DNA of 64,000 bases from Acidobacteriaceae bacterium (lineage in GTDB: Bacteria; Acidobacteriota; Terriglobia; Terriglobales; Acidobacteriaceae). The stretch is taken from positions 567,011 to 631,010 of the forward strand of contig PLCS01000007.1 in assembly GCA_003134855.1 (NCBI GenBank), written 5' to 3'. The first letter of the stretch is position 1. Each line of letters starts with the position of its first letter. The notes beneath the pieces were generated by a model. That model was not told the origin of the DNA. It made no database searches and saw only the letters and a list, made by a program, of their open reading frames with translations. Shown in pieces: positions 35,455 through 43,714 of this stretch. A program made the position numbers and the translations under genes.

Positions 35455-36393
35455 CTACTCTTCGCGCACCATCTTGAGCCGCGACAGTCCCTGGCGGGCC
35501 AGGTCTGCGATGGCGCGGGCGAGCGTGACCGATGCGTTCAGCGACTCGGGCCGCTCCAGGCGAAGATTCAGTTTTCTGGCAAATTCGCGGAAGAAAATGT
35601 CGACATCATAAAGGATTTCGACGTGATCGCAGAGAAAGCCGATGGGCTGAAGCAAGACTGTCTTTGCGCCTGATGCGGCGATCGATTCCAGCGTCTGCTC
35701 GACGCTGGGACCGATCCACGGCCCTCCGCTTGCGCCCTGGCTTTGGAATGCGAAACTCCACTGCGGAATCTCCGGTACGCTCGCGGCCACCAACTCCGCG
35801 GTGCGCCGGGCCTCGTCGGCGTAGGGGTCGGCGGGCTGGCCTTCAGAGGCCTGAATGGTGCGCGTGGGGACACTGTGCGCGGTAAAGAGGACGGGAACCG
35901 GCGCGCCGGTCTCGGCGCTGAACTTGTTCCAGGCTGGGCGGAGGCGCTCGGCAAAGGCTTCGATGAGGAGCGGATGCTCGGCCCAGCTCGCCGTGAAGTC
36001 GATGCGCAGGCCGGAAGTCTCCACTGCGCGGCGATAGAGCCCCACACTGGTGCGTGAATTCTGCGGCGCAAGGCAGACGACCGCGGCTTCTTCCACTCCG
36101 TCGGCGCGCATCCTACTGACAATGTCAGCAATGTAAGGGTACCAGTTGCGCATCGCCACATAGACCGGAACTCGCTCGCCGCTGGCGGCTAACTCAGCCT
36201 CGACGAGGCGGGATTGCTCGTGCGTGATTTCAATAAGCGGGCTGCGGCCGATGAGCGCGTAGCGGCGCTGAATCTCTTCGACGACCTCATGCGGGAGCGG
36301 CCGTCCGCCGGTCACGTTGCGCAGGTACTCGGGAATCTGCTCGATAGTCTCGGGCGTGCCGTGGGCCAATAGAAGGACGGCTTGCTTACCCAT
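35455..36393 (-). CDS. hemH: Ferrochelatase
   Basis: A 312-residue class-II chelatase from the ATG 36393; the long N-terminal part of the track ORF is a shadow of hemE. It inserts ferrous iron into the porphyrin ring. VLLLAHGTPE starts the fold, VLFTAHSVPT holds the metal-inserting His, and CDHVEILYDVDIFF the conserved Glu region. Whether the substrate is protoporphyrin IX or coproporphyrin III is not decided by sequence. The start overlaps the hemE stop by 8 nt. Confidence 0.93.
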   Translation of the reverse strand: MGKQAVLLLAHGTPETIEQIPEYLRNVTGGRPLPHEVVEEIQRRYALIGRSPLIEITHEQSRLVEAELAASGERVPVYVAMRNWYPYIADIVSRMRADGVEEAAVVCLAPQNSRTSVGLYRRAVETSGLRIDFTASWAEHPLLIEAFAERLRPAWNKFSAETGAPVPVLFTAHSVPTRTIQASEGQPADPYADEARRTAELVAASVPEIPQWSFAFQSQGASGGPWIGPSVEQTLESIAASGAKTVLLQPIGFLCDHVEILYDVDIFFREFARKLNLRLERPESLNASVTLARAIADLARQGLSRLKMVREE

Positions 36394-37480
36394 GTGCTTT
36401 CTCCAGCCGGAACTCGCGCACCATGCGGACGACGGCTTGAACATTCTCGACCGGCGTATTGGGCACGATGCCGTGGCCGAGATTGAAGATGTGGCCGGGA
36501 CGGCCGCCCGCTGCGCGCAGGATTTCATGGACGCGTTGCTCCAGAACTTCCAGCGGCGCAAAGAGCGTGATGGGATCGAGGTTGCCTTGCACCGCGTGGC
36601 CATGGCCGACGGCGCGCCAGCCTTCGTCGAGCGGCTGCCGCCAGTCGAGGCCAATCACATTCGCGCCGGTCGCGGCCATTTGCGTCAGCAGCCCCGCGGT
36701 CTCTACGCCAAAGTAGATCACCGGCACGCCCATCTGCTGGACGGAACGCACCAGGCGCTGCGAGGCTTCGAAGGCGTATTCGCGATAATCGGTCAGGCTG
36801 AGCGAGCCAACCCAACTGTCAAAAATTTGGATCACGTCCGCGCCGGCCTCGACCTGCAGGCGGCAATACTCCGTCAGCATCACCACGATCTTGTCCAAAA
36901 GGCTGCGCCATGCAGTGGTGTCCGTGTACATCATCTGCTTGGTGTGGATGTAATTCTTTGAGCCGCCGCCCTCGATCATATAGCTGGCCAGCGTGTAGGG
37001 CGCGCCGCAGAAGCCTATGACGCCCAAGCGATCACGGAAGTGCGCGGCGACTTTTTCGATGGCGCGCGCGACGTAAGCCAGATCGGCAGCGCGATCGGTG
37101 CGCAGCGCGCGGACATCGTCGGCGGTGCGGACGGGGTGATGGACGACCGGCCCCTCGCCGGCCTGAAACTCGAAGTCCAGGCCCATCGGCTCCAACGGCA
37201 AGAGCAGGTCGGCGAAGATAATGGCCGCGTCCACGCCCAGCTTTTCCGCGGCGGTGATGGTGACCTCGGCGGCGATCTCCGGCTGCTTGCAGATTTCCAC
37301 CAGCGTGTGGTGCTTGCGGATCTCGCGGTACTCCCGCATATAGCGTCCGGCCTGACGGAGAAACCAGACCGGCGTGCGGTCGACCGGCTGGCGCAGACAG
37401 GCGCGGAGAAAGCGGCTGCCGGCGGGGGTGTTTGCGGGGATGGTTTCGGCGGCTTTGGTGGTTGGATTAGTTGGATGCAT
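36386..37480 (-). CDS. hemE: Uroporphyrinogen decarboxylase
   Basis: Converts uroporphyrinogen III to coproporphyrinogen [16 protein letters not shown] is the family N-terminal signature, with the catalytic-type Asp in [17 protein letters not shown], and the C-terminal [14 protein letters not shown] block. The protein would have about 364 residues from the ATG at 37480; 37513 is an in-frame alternative. The hemE-hemH order with an 8-nt overlap indicates one transcript. Confidence 0.95.
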   Translation of the reverse strand: MHPTNPTTKAAETIPANTPAGSRFLRACLRQPVDRTPVWFLRQAGRYMREYREIRKHHTLVEICKQPEIAAEVTITAAEKLGVDAAIIFADLLLPLEPMGLDFEFQAGEGPVVHHPVRTADDVRALRTDRAADLAYVARAIEKVAAHFRDRLGVIGFCGAPYTLASYMIEGGGSKNYIHTKQMMYTDTTAWRSLLDKIVVMLTEYCRLQVEAGADVIQIFDSWVGSLSLTDYREYAFEASQRLVRSVQQMGVPVIYFGVETAGLLTQMAATGANVIGLDWRQPLDEGWRAVGHGHAVQGNLDPITLFAPLEVLEQRVHEILRAAGGRPGHIFNLGHGIVPNTPVENVQAVVRMVREFRLEKAHG

Positions 37481-37558
37481 ACAAGTTGATTCTAGCGGGT
37501 AGAGGGACAGCATTTTTCCAATGCCCTTCAGTCGCAGTTCTTACAGATGATCGCACAC

Positions 37559-37590
37559 AAAAAAATCGGCCCCCGTTATGAGCGGGGGCC
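37559..37590 (-). terminator. Intrinsic terminator of the OmpA-like gene
   Basis: A perfect 8-bp stem GGCCCCCG / CGGGGGCC with a 7-nt loop and, on the minus strand, a T-run. It is about 100 bp past the OmpA-like stop and before hemE. Confidence 0.85.
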
Positions 37591-37689
37591 AGTTGCCTTG
37601 GTTCTCTCGTTATCGAGAGCTTGATTGGCGGCCGGACGGCTGGGGGCCGCCGGTGCGGATAGGAGCCTCGGGGGCGGGGCTGCGGGTTC

Positions 37690-38583
37690 TTAGGGCCGCT
37701 CCGCGCCGGTCAAGGAGGCCGCATCATGGGGAGATGCGACTTCCCGGGCCGCCAAACTGTTTTCCATCAACCGGATGCTGACGCTGCTCGTCTTTGCGGG
37801 CTTGGTCTCTTCCGAGCCGGGAGCGGGAGCATTGCCGAGGGCTACGGTGTGCAAACGGTAGACGGGAATCTGATCTTCTGTGACGAGGTAACGCTTGACC
37901 GCCTCGGCCAATCGCCCGGAATTCTGAATGCCGGCGGTGCTCGCCTGAGGCGAATGGCCCTCAATCTCCAGCACGTATCCTTGATGGCCGGCCAAGTTGG
38001 CGGCGAAGGCGTCCAACTGCTTGCGGGCCGCGGCCGAGAGGATAGGCTGGCCGTGGCGAAACGCTACGTCAAGCTGGTTTGCCTGGTGATACTGGTCCAG
38101 GCCGGAGACGGTTGTGTTCAACTGATCCACATGGCCGTTCGCGCCCAGAGCCGTGGCATGAGCTCTTTGCGCCAGACTGCCGGCTTCGCTGGCCGTCTGG
38201 TTGGCAACGTCCGCGGTGGACTGGGCCTTGCGGATGCCCGCCTGCGCCCTGCCGTTCACGTCTTTAATGTCGCGCCCGTTCCTGGCGTTGACTTCATCCA
38301 GTTCATTGAGCTGACCCTTCAGGGGCTCCACCCGGTTATTGACCCACTTCTTGCGCGCAAAGGGATTGACCCGGCCCCAGAAGCCCTCCTTAGGGGCGTT
38401 GATGAAGACCGACGGCGGTGCAATGAGGGAGGACTGCTGTTCGACCGTGGCAGGCGGAGTGTTCTGTGAGTCTGTCGTTGGCTGCCCCTGTTGCGCAAGG
38501 GCGGGAATTGCAAGTGCAGATGCCAGCAAAACAAATGCAAGCTGGCGAGGGAACAAGTTCCGAGATATTGCGATAGCTTTCAT
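37690..38583 (-). CDS. OmpA-like domain protein, exported
   Basis: A 297-residue protein from the ATG 38583, preceded by AGGGGGT at 7 nt; the track start 38670 is rejected. A signal peptide (LAFVLLASALAIPALAQ) is followed by a WGRVNPFARKKWVNN segment, an Ala/Gln-rich helical spacer (about 100-175) and a C-terminal OmpA-like domain (VAFRHGQPILSAAARKQL, VLEIEGHSP, LVTEDQIPVYRLHTVALG). OmpA-like domains bind diaminopimelate peptidoglycan. The canonical D/R ligands are not clearly conserved, so binding is uncertain. The terminator at 37559-37590 closes its transcript. Confidence 0.8.
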   Translation of the reverse strand: MKAIAISRNLFPRQLAFVLLASALAIPALAQQGQPTTDSQNTPPATVEQQSSLIAPPSVFINAPKEGFWGRVNPFARKKWVNNRVEPLKGQLNELDEVNARNGRDIKDVNGRAQAGIRKAQSTADVANQTASEAGSLAQRAHATALGANGHVDQLNTTVSGLDQYHQANQLDVAFRHGQPILSAAARKQLDAFAANLAGHQGYVLEIEGHSPQASTAGIQNSGRLAEAVKRYLVTEDQIPVYRLHTVALGNAPAPGSEETKPAKTSSVSIRLMENSLAAREVASPHDAASLTGAERP

Positions 38584-38840
38584 CTTATGGACCCCCTTCA
38601 GGGTTCTTCTCCGCCAGGGTTGCACGGGGTGAGCGGTCGCGTCTGCTCGCTTCTCTAGAAAGCAAGCCACGCGCCAAAACTGGCGGTCTGGGCATGAAAA
38701 TCTGGATTTACTTTGGATTGTTTGACTTGGAGCGCGTCTGCTGCGTGGAGCGGCGACGGAGAAGGGTTGGATGCGGCGAGCCGGGTGTGTAATTTTTGCC
38801 GGACTGAGTATTTTCTACCCGGTAAATCCCGCGGGGTGGT

Positions 38841-39410
38841 CTATTGCGATTCGACGTGGAGGATGCGAATCTCCGGGTAAGCGCCGTTCCAGTCGGCCGA
38901 AACCACATCGAAGACCAGACGGAACTCGCGCTCATCGCCGGGCTTGAGCGGCGCCGCGGAGACCGGTTCGACATCAATATAAGGTTCGCGCACACGGATC
39001 AGCTTGAGCGGCATGGTTTCGTTCTGCGCCACTTCGTTGTAGACAGTGCGAAAGAGCACCTGCACGGTGACGGCGGTGACGGTGCGCGCGCCGGTGTTGG
39101 CGATGTGGCCATCCAGGTAAGTGACCTTGCCTCCGGCCAGATTGGCGGATTCGCTCATGGCCAGGCCTGTCAGCGCGAGGCTGCCCGCGTAAGGGTCGAG
39201 AGGCGCGTTGATCGGCGTAACCGTGCCCTTGCCGCGGGCGTCTTTCAGGCTCAGCAGGATGGCAACGGCAACAATCGACAGGACAACGGCAGCGGCCACC
39301 GCCAAGGGCAGCCAGTTGCGCTCTTCCTTCTCGCGGATCGGGATGACTTCGGGCGGAGTGCTCACGTGCGAGATTTTACACCCGCGAGAGGAGAAATTTC
39401 CCAACTTCAT
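38841..39410 (-). CDS. Membrane-anchored hypothetical protein (DUF2393-like)
   Basis: A soluble domain behind one transmembrane helix (WLPLAVAAAVVLSIVAVAILL). The beta-rich part with LDGHIANTGARTVTAVTVQVLFR and LKPGDEREFRLVFD suggests an Ig-like/FxLD fold as in DUF2393 proteins. The start is uncertain: ATG at 39410 or GTG at 39365, neither with a good ribosome site. Probably periplasmic and structural; function unknown. It is divergent from the next gene, 80 bp away. Confidence 0.6.
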   Translation of the reverse strand: MKLGNFSSRGCKISHVSTPPEVIPIREKEERNWLPLAVAAAVVLSIVAVAILLSLKDARGKGTVTPINAPLDPYAGSLALTGLAMSESANLAGGKVTYLDGHIANTGARTVTAVTVQVLFRTVYNEVAQNETMPLKLIRVREPYIDVEPVSAAPLKPGDEREFRLVFDVVSADWNGAYPEIRILHVESQ

Positions 39411-39490
39411 GTTTTGAGGAATAATGTAGAGCGCAGAGGCTTGATGGATCGACCGGTCCGCTAGCGGATATTTGCGGGCAGGAGGAGACA

Positions 39491-39913
39491 ATGCCAGACG
39501 AAACGAAGAAGTATCAACAGTCCGATTACGTATTCAAGGCCAGGTCGGCAGCCGAAGACTGCCTCGAAATTGCCAAGATCCACCACCGCGAGGCTAAGCA
39601 ACTGTTTGAAAACGCGAGCAGGGCGGAGGCCGAGGGCAGGTTGGAAGAGGCCAAATTGTTGACGGACCTGGCAGTGGCGCGGGAGGCGACAGCCGTTGAG
39701 TTCGAGAGCACGGCCCGGGGCGAGAGCAGCGACCCGGTTGTGGCCGAAATCCTGGATTGGCAGGAAGATCTGAGCGAAGGTTATGTCGCCTATACACCAA
39801 CCTTTGTCACCGGAGATGAACCGGTTCCCGAGCAATTGATCGAGGAGCTGAGAAAGCCCAAGCCCGGACTTATCGCTCGCGCCGTGGCATGGGTAGGGGG
39901 CTTGATCACATGA
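39491..39913 (+). CDS. Hypothetical helical protein
   Basis: A 140-residue soluble, mostly helical protein (SAAEDCLEIAKIHHREAKQLFENASRAEAEGRLEEAKLLT...), then a loop and a hydrophobic C-terminal helix (GLIARAVAWVGGLIT) that could be an amphipathic membrane-binding tail. An AGGAGGAG ribosome site lies just before the ATG. No recognised family. It stands alone between two minus-strand genes. Confidence 0.6.
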   Translation: MPDETKKYQQSDYVFKARSAAEDCLEIAKIHHREAKQLFENASRAEAEGRLEEAKLLTDLAVAREATAVEFESTARGESSDPVVAEILDWQEDLSEGYVAYTPTFVTGDEPVPEQLIEELRKPKPGLIARAVAWVGGLIT

Positions 39914-39955
39914 TGCGCTGGCCGCGCCCTTGCCGCACAGCCGGTGATCCTCACA

Positions 39956-40312
39956 TCACATCCCCGGCGGTCCTTGCACCAACCCGATCAGATTGCCATC
40001 GGGATCGAGGAAGCCGCCAATGATGCCGCCATCGGGGATGGGATGCGGCCCGAAGGCCTTCTTTCCACCTTTGCTTTCGATGAGCGCCAGAGCGGTGCTT
40101 ACGTCCTCTACCGCTACATAAAAGGTTACGTGTGCATGGCCTTCTCCCATGGCGCCTATGCCGCCGCCGATGCCGGAACCGGGTTTGACCAGCGAATACC
40201 CCTCCATCGCGGGGGTGATCTCCCAGTCGAAGACGCCTTTGTAGAACGCCTCCAGCAGCTTCTGGTCCTTGCCTAGAATCTCAAAATGGACAACCCCATT
40301 GGTTTGGGGCAT
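39956..40312 (-). CDS. VOC-family protein
   Basis: A 118-residue VOC module: FEILGKDQKLLEAFYKGVFDWEI, then HVTFYVAVEDVSTAL and FLDPDGNLIGLVQ. The ribosome site AGGAGG is placed correctly. These proteins often act on lactoylglutathione-like substrates or bind drugs; the substrate is unknown. It is divergent from the XRE regulator, with the operator-like repeats between them. Confidence 0.85.
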   Translation of the reverse strand: MPQTNGVVHFEILGKDQKLLEAFYKGVFDWEITPAMEGYSLVKPGSGIGGGIGAMGEGHAHVTFYVAVEDVSTALALIESKGGKKAFGPHPIPDGGIIGGFLDPDGNLIGLVQGPPGM

Positions 40313-40416
40313 GGATTGAACCTCCTCTTGAGTCCGATATGAGCCTCACTCTACTCGCCCCCTCCCGGCAAAATCCAATGAAAAAACGCCCCCTAAAAAT
40401 AATTATAAAAAATCCC

Positions 40417-40462
40417 TTGACATCTATTGCGGATTGCGATATACCTATTGCATATTGCGATA
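40417..40462 (+). promoter_or_regulatory. Strong promoter with tandem operator repeats upstream of the XRE/flotillin/PspA cluster
   Basis: TTGACA (40417-40422), 17 nt spacer, TATACC (40440-40445), preceded by an A/T-rich tract (40395-40411). Overlapping it is a 17-bp direct repeat TATTGCGGATTGCGATA (40425-40441) and TATTGCATATTGCGATA (40446-40462), offset by 21 bp, i.e. two helical turns. This is what a regulator binding in tandem on one face would need; the XRE protein encoded downstream is the natural candidate. Confidence 0.6.
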
Positions 40463-40523
40463 GTGATGCGGATTGAACGGCAACCCCATCGCAGCGGGAA
40501 TCGGGTACGGAGCCGGTTTGGGT

Positions 40524-40570
40524 TCGTGGATTCCCACCCTTTTCGCATAATGCGCGAAAAGGATGGGGCA
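40524..40570. repeat. Repeat B (CCCACCCT palindrome)
   Basis: CCCACCCTTTTCGCATAATGCGCGAAAAGGATGGGG: a hairpin with arms CCCACCCTTTTCGC / GCGAAAAGGATGGG. In the 5' leader of the XRE gene. Confidence 0.75.
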
Positions 40571-40573
40571 CGG

Positions 40574-40613
40574 AACTGACCGCTGTCCACTGACGACTGA
40601 CAACTGACAACTG
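40574..40613. repeat. Repeat A (ACTGACA tandem)
   Basis: Four imperfect units of CTGACAACT/CTGACCGCT immediately before the XRE start. Related arrays lie at 42032-42098, 44399-44434 and 56079-56100. Confidence 0.7.
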
Positions 40614-40619
40614 GTTCTT

Positions 40620-41234
40620 ATGAAGCTGGGCGAAAAAATCCGTTATCTGCGCGAGGTGGAGGGCAGCCTGCGCGGCCTGGACCGGGCGATGAGCCAGCAG
40701 GAGATGGTGCGCGACCTTGCGGTCGAGACCGGCTCGAAGCTGAGCCAGAGCTACCTTTCGCAGATTGAAAGCGGCGCGCGGCCGCACATGACCAACACCA
40801 CGCGGCAGCTACTGGCACGCTTCTTCAAGGTGCATCCGGGTTACCTGGTGGACGATCCGGAGGGCTACTCGCCGGAATTGCAAAGCGAACTGCGCCCGGT
40901 GGAAGACAAGCTGGATCTGTGGCTGGTGGCGGGCGCCGAGCGCTTCCGCCGCGACCCGGAGTTGATGAAGGCGCTGCTGACCCTGGCCCGCCACGAGCAC
41001 TCGCGGGAGTGCCTGCTGCTGCTGGAAGCGATCCTGGAGACGCCGGGGCTGATGCCGCGGCTGACCGAAGTCCTGCGGCCCAAAATCAGGGAACAGGGAT
41101 CAGCCACCCCAGCGAGTAAAGACCGCTCGCCGGGGACCCCGGCAGAGAACAGGGATCAGGGACAAACGGAGTTGGCGGCGGCTCATTCGCGGAAACAAGG
41201 GTTCAAAGCAAATGGCAGGAAAGGCGAGGCATAA
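40620..41234 (+). CDS. XRE-family helix-turn-helix regulator
   Basis: A 204-residue DNA-binding protein. The HTH occupies about residues 5-75: MKLGEKIRYLRE, SQQEMVRDLAVE, then SYLSQIESGARPH as the recognition helix region, with the rest helical (LWLVAGAERFRRDPELMKALLTL). The C-terminal about 40 residues (REQGSATPASKDRS...) are polar and derive from the repeat-F type DNA (GGGATCAG units). Probably an autoregulator of the downstream membrane-stress genes; the candidate operator is at 40425-40462. It ends 2 bp before the next start. Confidence 0.82.
   Translation: MKLGEKIRYLREVEGSLRGLDRAMSQQEMVRDLAVETGSKLSQSYLSQIESGARPHMTNTTRQLLARFFKVHPGYLVDDPEGYSPELQSELRPVEDKLDLWLVAGAERFRRDPELMKALLTLARHEHSRECLLLLEAILETPGLMPRLTEVLRPKIREQGSATPASKDRSPGTPAENRDQGQTELAAAHSRKQGFKANGRKGEA
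41086..41166. repeat. Repeat F inside the XRE gene
   Basis: Repeated CAGGGA(A/T)CAG units (41086-41102 and 41148-41164) around a GCTCGCCGGGGACC stretch. These lie within the XRE C-terminal codons and resemble the arrays at 27965 and 41864. Confidence 0.55.
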
Positions 41235-41236
41235 CG

Positions 41237-41881
41237 ATGCACTGGGAGACATTTTATTTCGTTTGCTTTCTCGTAGGGCTCTTTCTTAGCGCGTTTTCGC
41301 TGTTGGGCTGCATGGGGCACTTTGGCGGGCACGTTCACGTGCCACACCTGCCGCACGCAACGCATCTGCCCGGCGCCGGCCATATACCGCACGTTGCGCC
41401 GCATGGTGCAGCGGGGTTGAGAGCGGGGCAGGCAACGGCCAGCATTCCCTGGTGGAATTCCTTCTCGCTGATGATCTTTCTCTGCTGGTTTGGCGCTGCG
41501 GGTTATTTACTCACCCGCTACGGCGGCTTTGTCGCCGGGATTGTGGTGGTGTTCGCCGCGGTTTGCGGCGTGGCCGGAGGGGCGATCGTCTTCTTCTTTC
41601 TGGCCAGGGTGATGCTGCCCCACGAGCACGAACTCACTGCGGACGAAACAGATGTCGTCGGGGTGGTGGGCCGGATCTCGGCTCCCATCCGGGCTGGCGG
41701 AATCGGGGAGATTGTTTACGAACAACTGGGCGCGCGCCACTCGGCTCCGGCGCGCTCCGAGGACGGCGTGGCGATTCAGAAGCAGGAAGAGGTCTTCGTC
41801 GTCCGCTACGAAAAGGGAATTGCCTACGTCCGGCGCTGGGAAGACTTGCCGGAAGAGCTGGGGACAGGGACTGGGGACTGA
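41237..41881 (+). CDS. NfeD-like / YqiJ-type membrane protein with a His-rich loop
   Basis: A 214-residue membrane protein: an N-terminal helix (FVCFLVGLFLSAFSLLGC), a His-rich loop (about 28-55 with GHFGGHVHVPH...HLPG), two more helices, and a C-terminal OB-fold-like domain (DVVGVVGRISAPIRAGGIGEIVYEQ). NfeD-type proteins accompany flotillins, and such a flotillin lies downstream. The His-rich loop may bind metal ions, which is only inferred. The last codons (ELGTGTGD) come from repeat-F DNA. Start 2 bp after the XRE stop, so coupling is likely. Confidence 0.78.
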   Translation: MHWETFYFVCFLVGLFLSAFSLLGCMGHFGGHVHVPHLPHATHLPGAGHIPHVAPHGAAGLRAGQATASIPWWNSFSLMIFLCWFGAAGYLLTRYGGFVAGIVVVFAAVCGVAGGAIVFFFLARVMLPHEHELTADETDVVGVVGRISAPIRAGGIGEIVYEQLGARHSAPARSEDGVAIQKQEEVFVVRYEKGIAYVRRWEDLPEELGTGTGD

Positions 41882-41905
41882 GGGACCAGGGACAGAGGGA
41901 GTAAG
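41864..41905. repeat. Repeat F (GGGACTGGGGA) array
   Basis: Six imperfect units of GGGAC(T/A/C) covering the NfeD-like stop codon and the following gap. Confidence 0.65.
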
Positions 41906-41912
41906 AGAGGAT

Positions 41913-42029
41913 ATGAGCAACAACGGTGTGCTGATCATCGACATGGCCATCCTGGTGGGGATATTCCTGCTGGGGTTCCTGGCCAAGATTTTTCCCAAAA
42001 ACGGCCGGAATGACGGCTCGAAGCAGTGA
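41913..42029 (+). CDS. 38-aa single-helix membrane peptide resembling the flotillin anchor
   Basis: Too short for the ORF track. ATG at 41913 with GAGAGGAT just upstream. MSNNGVLIIDMAIL, then a hydrophobic helix GIFLLGFLAK and a basic end IFPKNGRND. Aligned without gaps to the first 34 residues of the downstream flotillin (MDNQIILIVGLG... GLLAKMYRKAGPNE), 15 positions are identical and most others conservative. It may be a partial duplication of the flotillin N-terminus that became a separate gene, perhaps a partner in the same membrane complex. Confidence 0.6.
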   Translation: MSNNGVLIIDMAILVGIFLLGFLAKIFPKNGRNDGSKQ

Positions 42030-42031
42030 TC

Positions 42032-42098
42032 ATCAGTAGTCAGTTATCAGTAACCGCAAGCTGGCGACTGAAAACTGACAACTGACAACTGACAACTT
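42032..42098. repeat. Repeat A (ACTGACAACT tandem)
   Basis: CAGTTATCAGTAACCG... then three near-perfect ACTGACA units (AAAACTGACAACTGACAACTGACAAC). Lies between the 38-aa peptide and the flotillin ribosome site. Confidence 0.7.
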
Positions 42099-42145
42099 TA
42101 AAACCATCAACCACTCACCTCCCGGATGAAAGGGCCGGGATTGCA

Positions 42146-43570
42146 ATGGATAACCAAATCATTCTGATTGTCGGACTGGGCGTACTCGCACTGATTTTCA
42201 TCCTGGGTCTGCTGGCCAAGATGTATCGCAAGGCCGGTCCCAACGAGGCCTTGATTGTCTACGGATTCCGCGGCCCTCGCGTCATCAAAGGCCATGGCAC
42301 GGTGATCTTCCCCATGGTGGAGAGCTGTCGTGAGCTCAGCCTGGAGCTGATGAGCTTCGATGTGGCTCCGCAACAGGACCTTTACACCAAGCAGGGCGTC
42401 GCGGTGACCGTAGAGGCCGTCGCCCAGATCAAGGTGCGCTCGGACCAGGCATCGATTCTAACCGCTGCCGAGCAGTTCCTCACCAAACCGCCGCAACAGC
42501 GCGAGGGGCTGATTCGCCTGGTGATGGAGGGCCACCTGCGCGGCATCATCGGCCAGTTGACGGTGGAGCAGATCGTCAAGGAGCCTGAGATGGTGGGCGA
42601 CCGCATGCGCGGCACCTGCGCCGACGATATGAGCAAGATGGGCCTGGAGGTGATCTCGTTCACCATCAAGGAAGTCCGCGACAAGAACGAGTACATCTCG
42701 AATATGGGCCGGCCCGATGTGGCGCGCATCAAGCGCGACGCCGATGTGGCCACCGCCGAGGCGGAGCGCGACACCGCAATTCTGCGCGCCAATGCGATGC
42801 GCGATTCCTCAGTGAACAAGGCCAAGGCCGACCAGGAGCGGGTGATCGCCGAGACCGCCTCCGCGACCCGCCAGGCCGAGGCGCAGCGCGATCTTGACAT
42901 CAAGAAGGCCGAGTACAGCGAGCAGAGCCGCCGTCAGCAGGCCACCGCCGACAAGTCCTACGAGCTGCAAACCAACGTCATGCTGCAGCAGGTGACCGCC
43001 GAGCAGGTGAAGGTGCAGCAGGTGGAGCGCGAGGGCCAGATCAAGGTGCAGGAAGCGGAGATCCTGCGCAACGAAAAGCAGCTGATCGCCACCGTGCTCA
43101 AGTCCGCCGAGATCGAGCGGCAGCGCATCGAGAACATGGCCGCCGCGGAGAAGAACCGCCTGACTACCGAGGCCGAGGGACGCGCCGCCGCCATCCGCGC
43201 GCAGGGCGAGGCCGAGGCCAGCATCATCTTACAAAAGGGAACGGCGGAAGCCAAGGCCATGAGCGTGAAGGCCGAGGCCTACCAGGAGTGGAACCAGGCC
43301 GCCGTTGTGGACAAGTTGCTGACCAATATGGCCGACGTGGTTCGCGCCATGGCCGAGCCGCTCAGCAAGGTGGACAAGATCACCATCGTGTCCACAGGGA
43401 ATGACGAGGCCGCCGGAGCGTACAAGATCACCGGCGACATGACGCGCATCGCGGCGCAGGTGCCGGCGTTGTTTGAGGCTTTGAGCGGCATGGACATCAA
43501 GCAACTGATGTCCAACGTGAAGGCCATCAAGCCGAAGCCGGAGAAGGATAGCAAGCCGGTGGAGAAATAA
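42146..43570 (+). CDS. Flotillin-family (SPFH/Band 7) protein
   Basis: A 474-residue membrane-domain organiser. A short N-terminal helix (LIVGLGVLALIFILGLLAK), the SPFH domain (about 28-200; GPNEALIVYGFRG, VFP/IFPMVESCRELSLELMSFDV, VAVTVEAVAQIKV), and a long Ala/Glu/Gln/Lys coiled coil (about 200-400) typical of flotillins. It oligomerises at the membrane and organises protein-rich microdomains, often with NfeD-like partners. In the same cluster are a DUF2059 protein and PspA, suggesting envelope-stress function. A 75-bp gap and repeat A precede it. Confidence 0.88.
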   Translation: MDNQIILIVGLGVLALIFILGLLAKMYRKAGPNEALIVYGFRGPRVIKGHGTVIFPMVESCRELSLELMSFDVAPQQDLYTKQGVAVTVEAVAQIKVRSDQASILTAAEQFLTKPPQQREGLIRLVMEGHLRGIIGQLTVEQIVKEPEMVGDRMRGTCADDMSKMGLEVISFTIKEVRDKNEYISNMGRPDVARIKRDADVATAEAERDTAILRANAMRDSSVNKAKADQERVIAETASATRQAEAQRDLDIKKAEYSEQSRRQQATADKSYELQTNVMLQQVTAEQVKVQQVEREGQIKVQEAEILRNEKQLIATVLKSAEIERQRIENMAAAEKNRLTTEAEGRAAAIRAQGEAEASIILQKGTAEAKAMSVKAEAYQEWNQAAVVDKLLTNMADVVRAMAEPLSKVDKITIVSTGNDEAAGAYKITGDMTRIAAQVPALFEALSGMDIKQLMSNVKAIKPKPEKDSKPVEK

Positions 43571-43575
43571 ATGAT

Positions 43576-43668
43576 GGGTGCCCCATCCTTGCGGCTGTCA
43601 TCCTGAGCGAAGCGCAGCGAAGTCGAAGGATCCGCGATTCGTTCAGATGCCGCAAGGGTGGGATACCA
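43576..43668. repeat. Palindromic repeat B with an inner TCATCCTGAGCGAAG module
   Basis: A long inverted repeat: CCTTGCGGC ... GCCGCAAGG, with an inner TCATCCTGAGCGAAGCGCAGCGAAG ... GGATCC segment. It lies between the flotillin and DUF2059 genes and may act as a terminator or mRNA-processing hairpin. Confidence 0.65.
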
Positions 43669-43714
43669 GGAACCAAATCATCGCTGATTCAAGAAGTTTC
43701 GAGACGAGGAAAGT

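Noticed and set aside
40574-42098. Tandem ACTGACA arrays as CRISPR
   Set aside because: Units of 7-10 bp without spacers or cas genes; simple tandem repeats.
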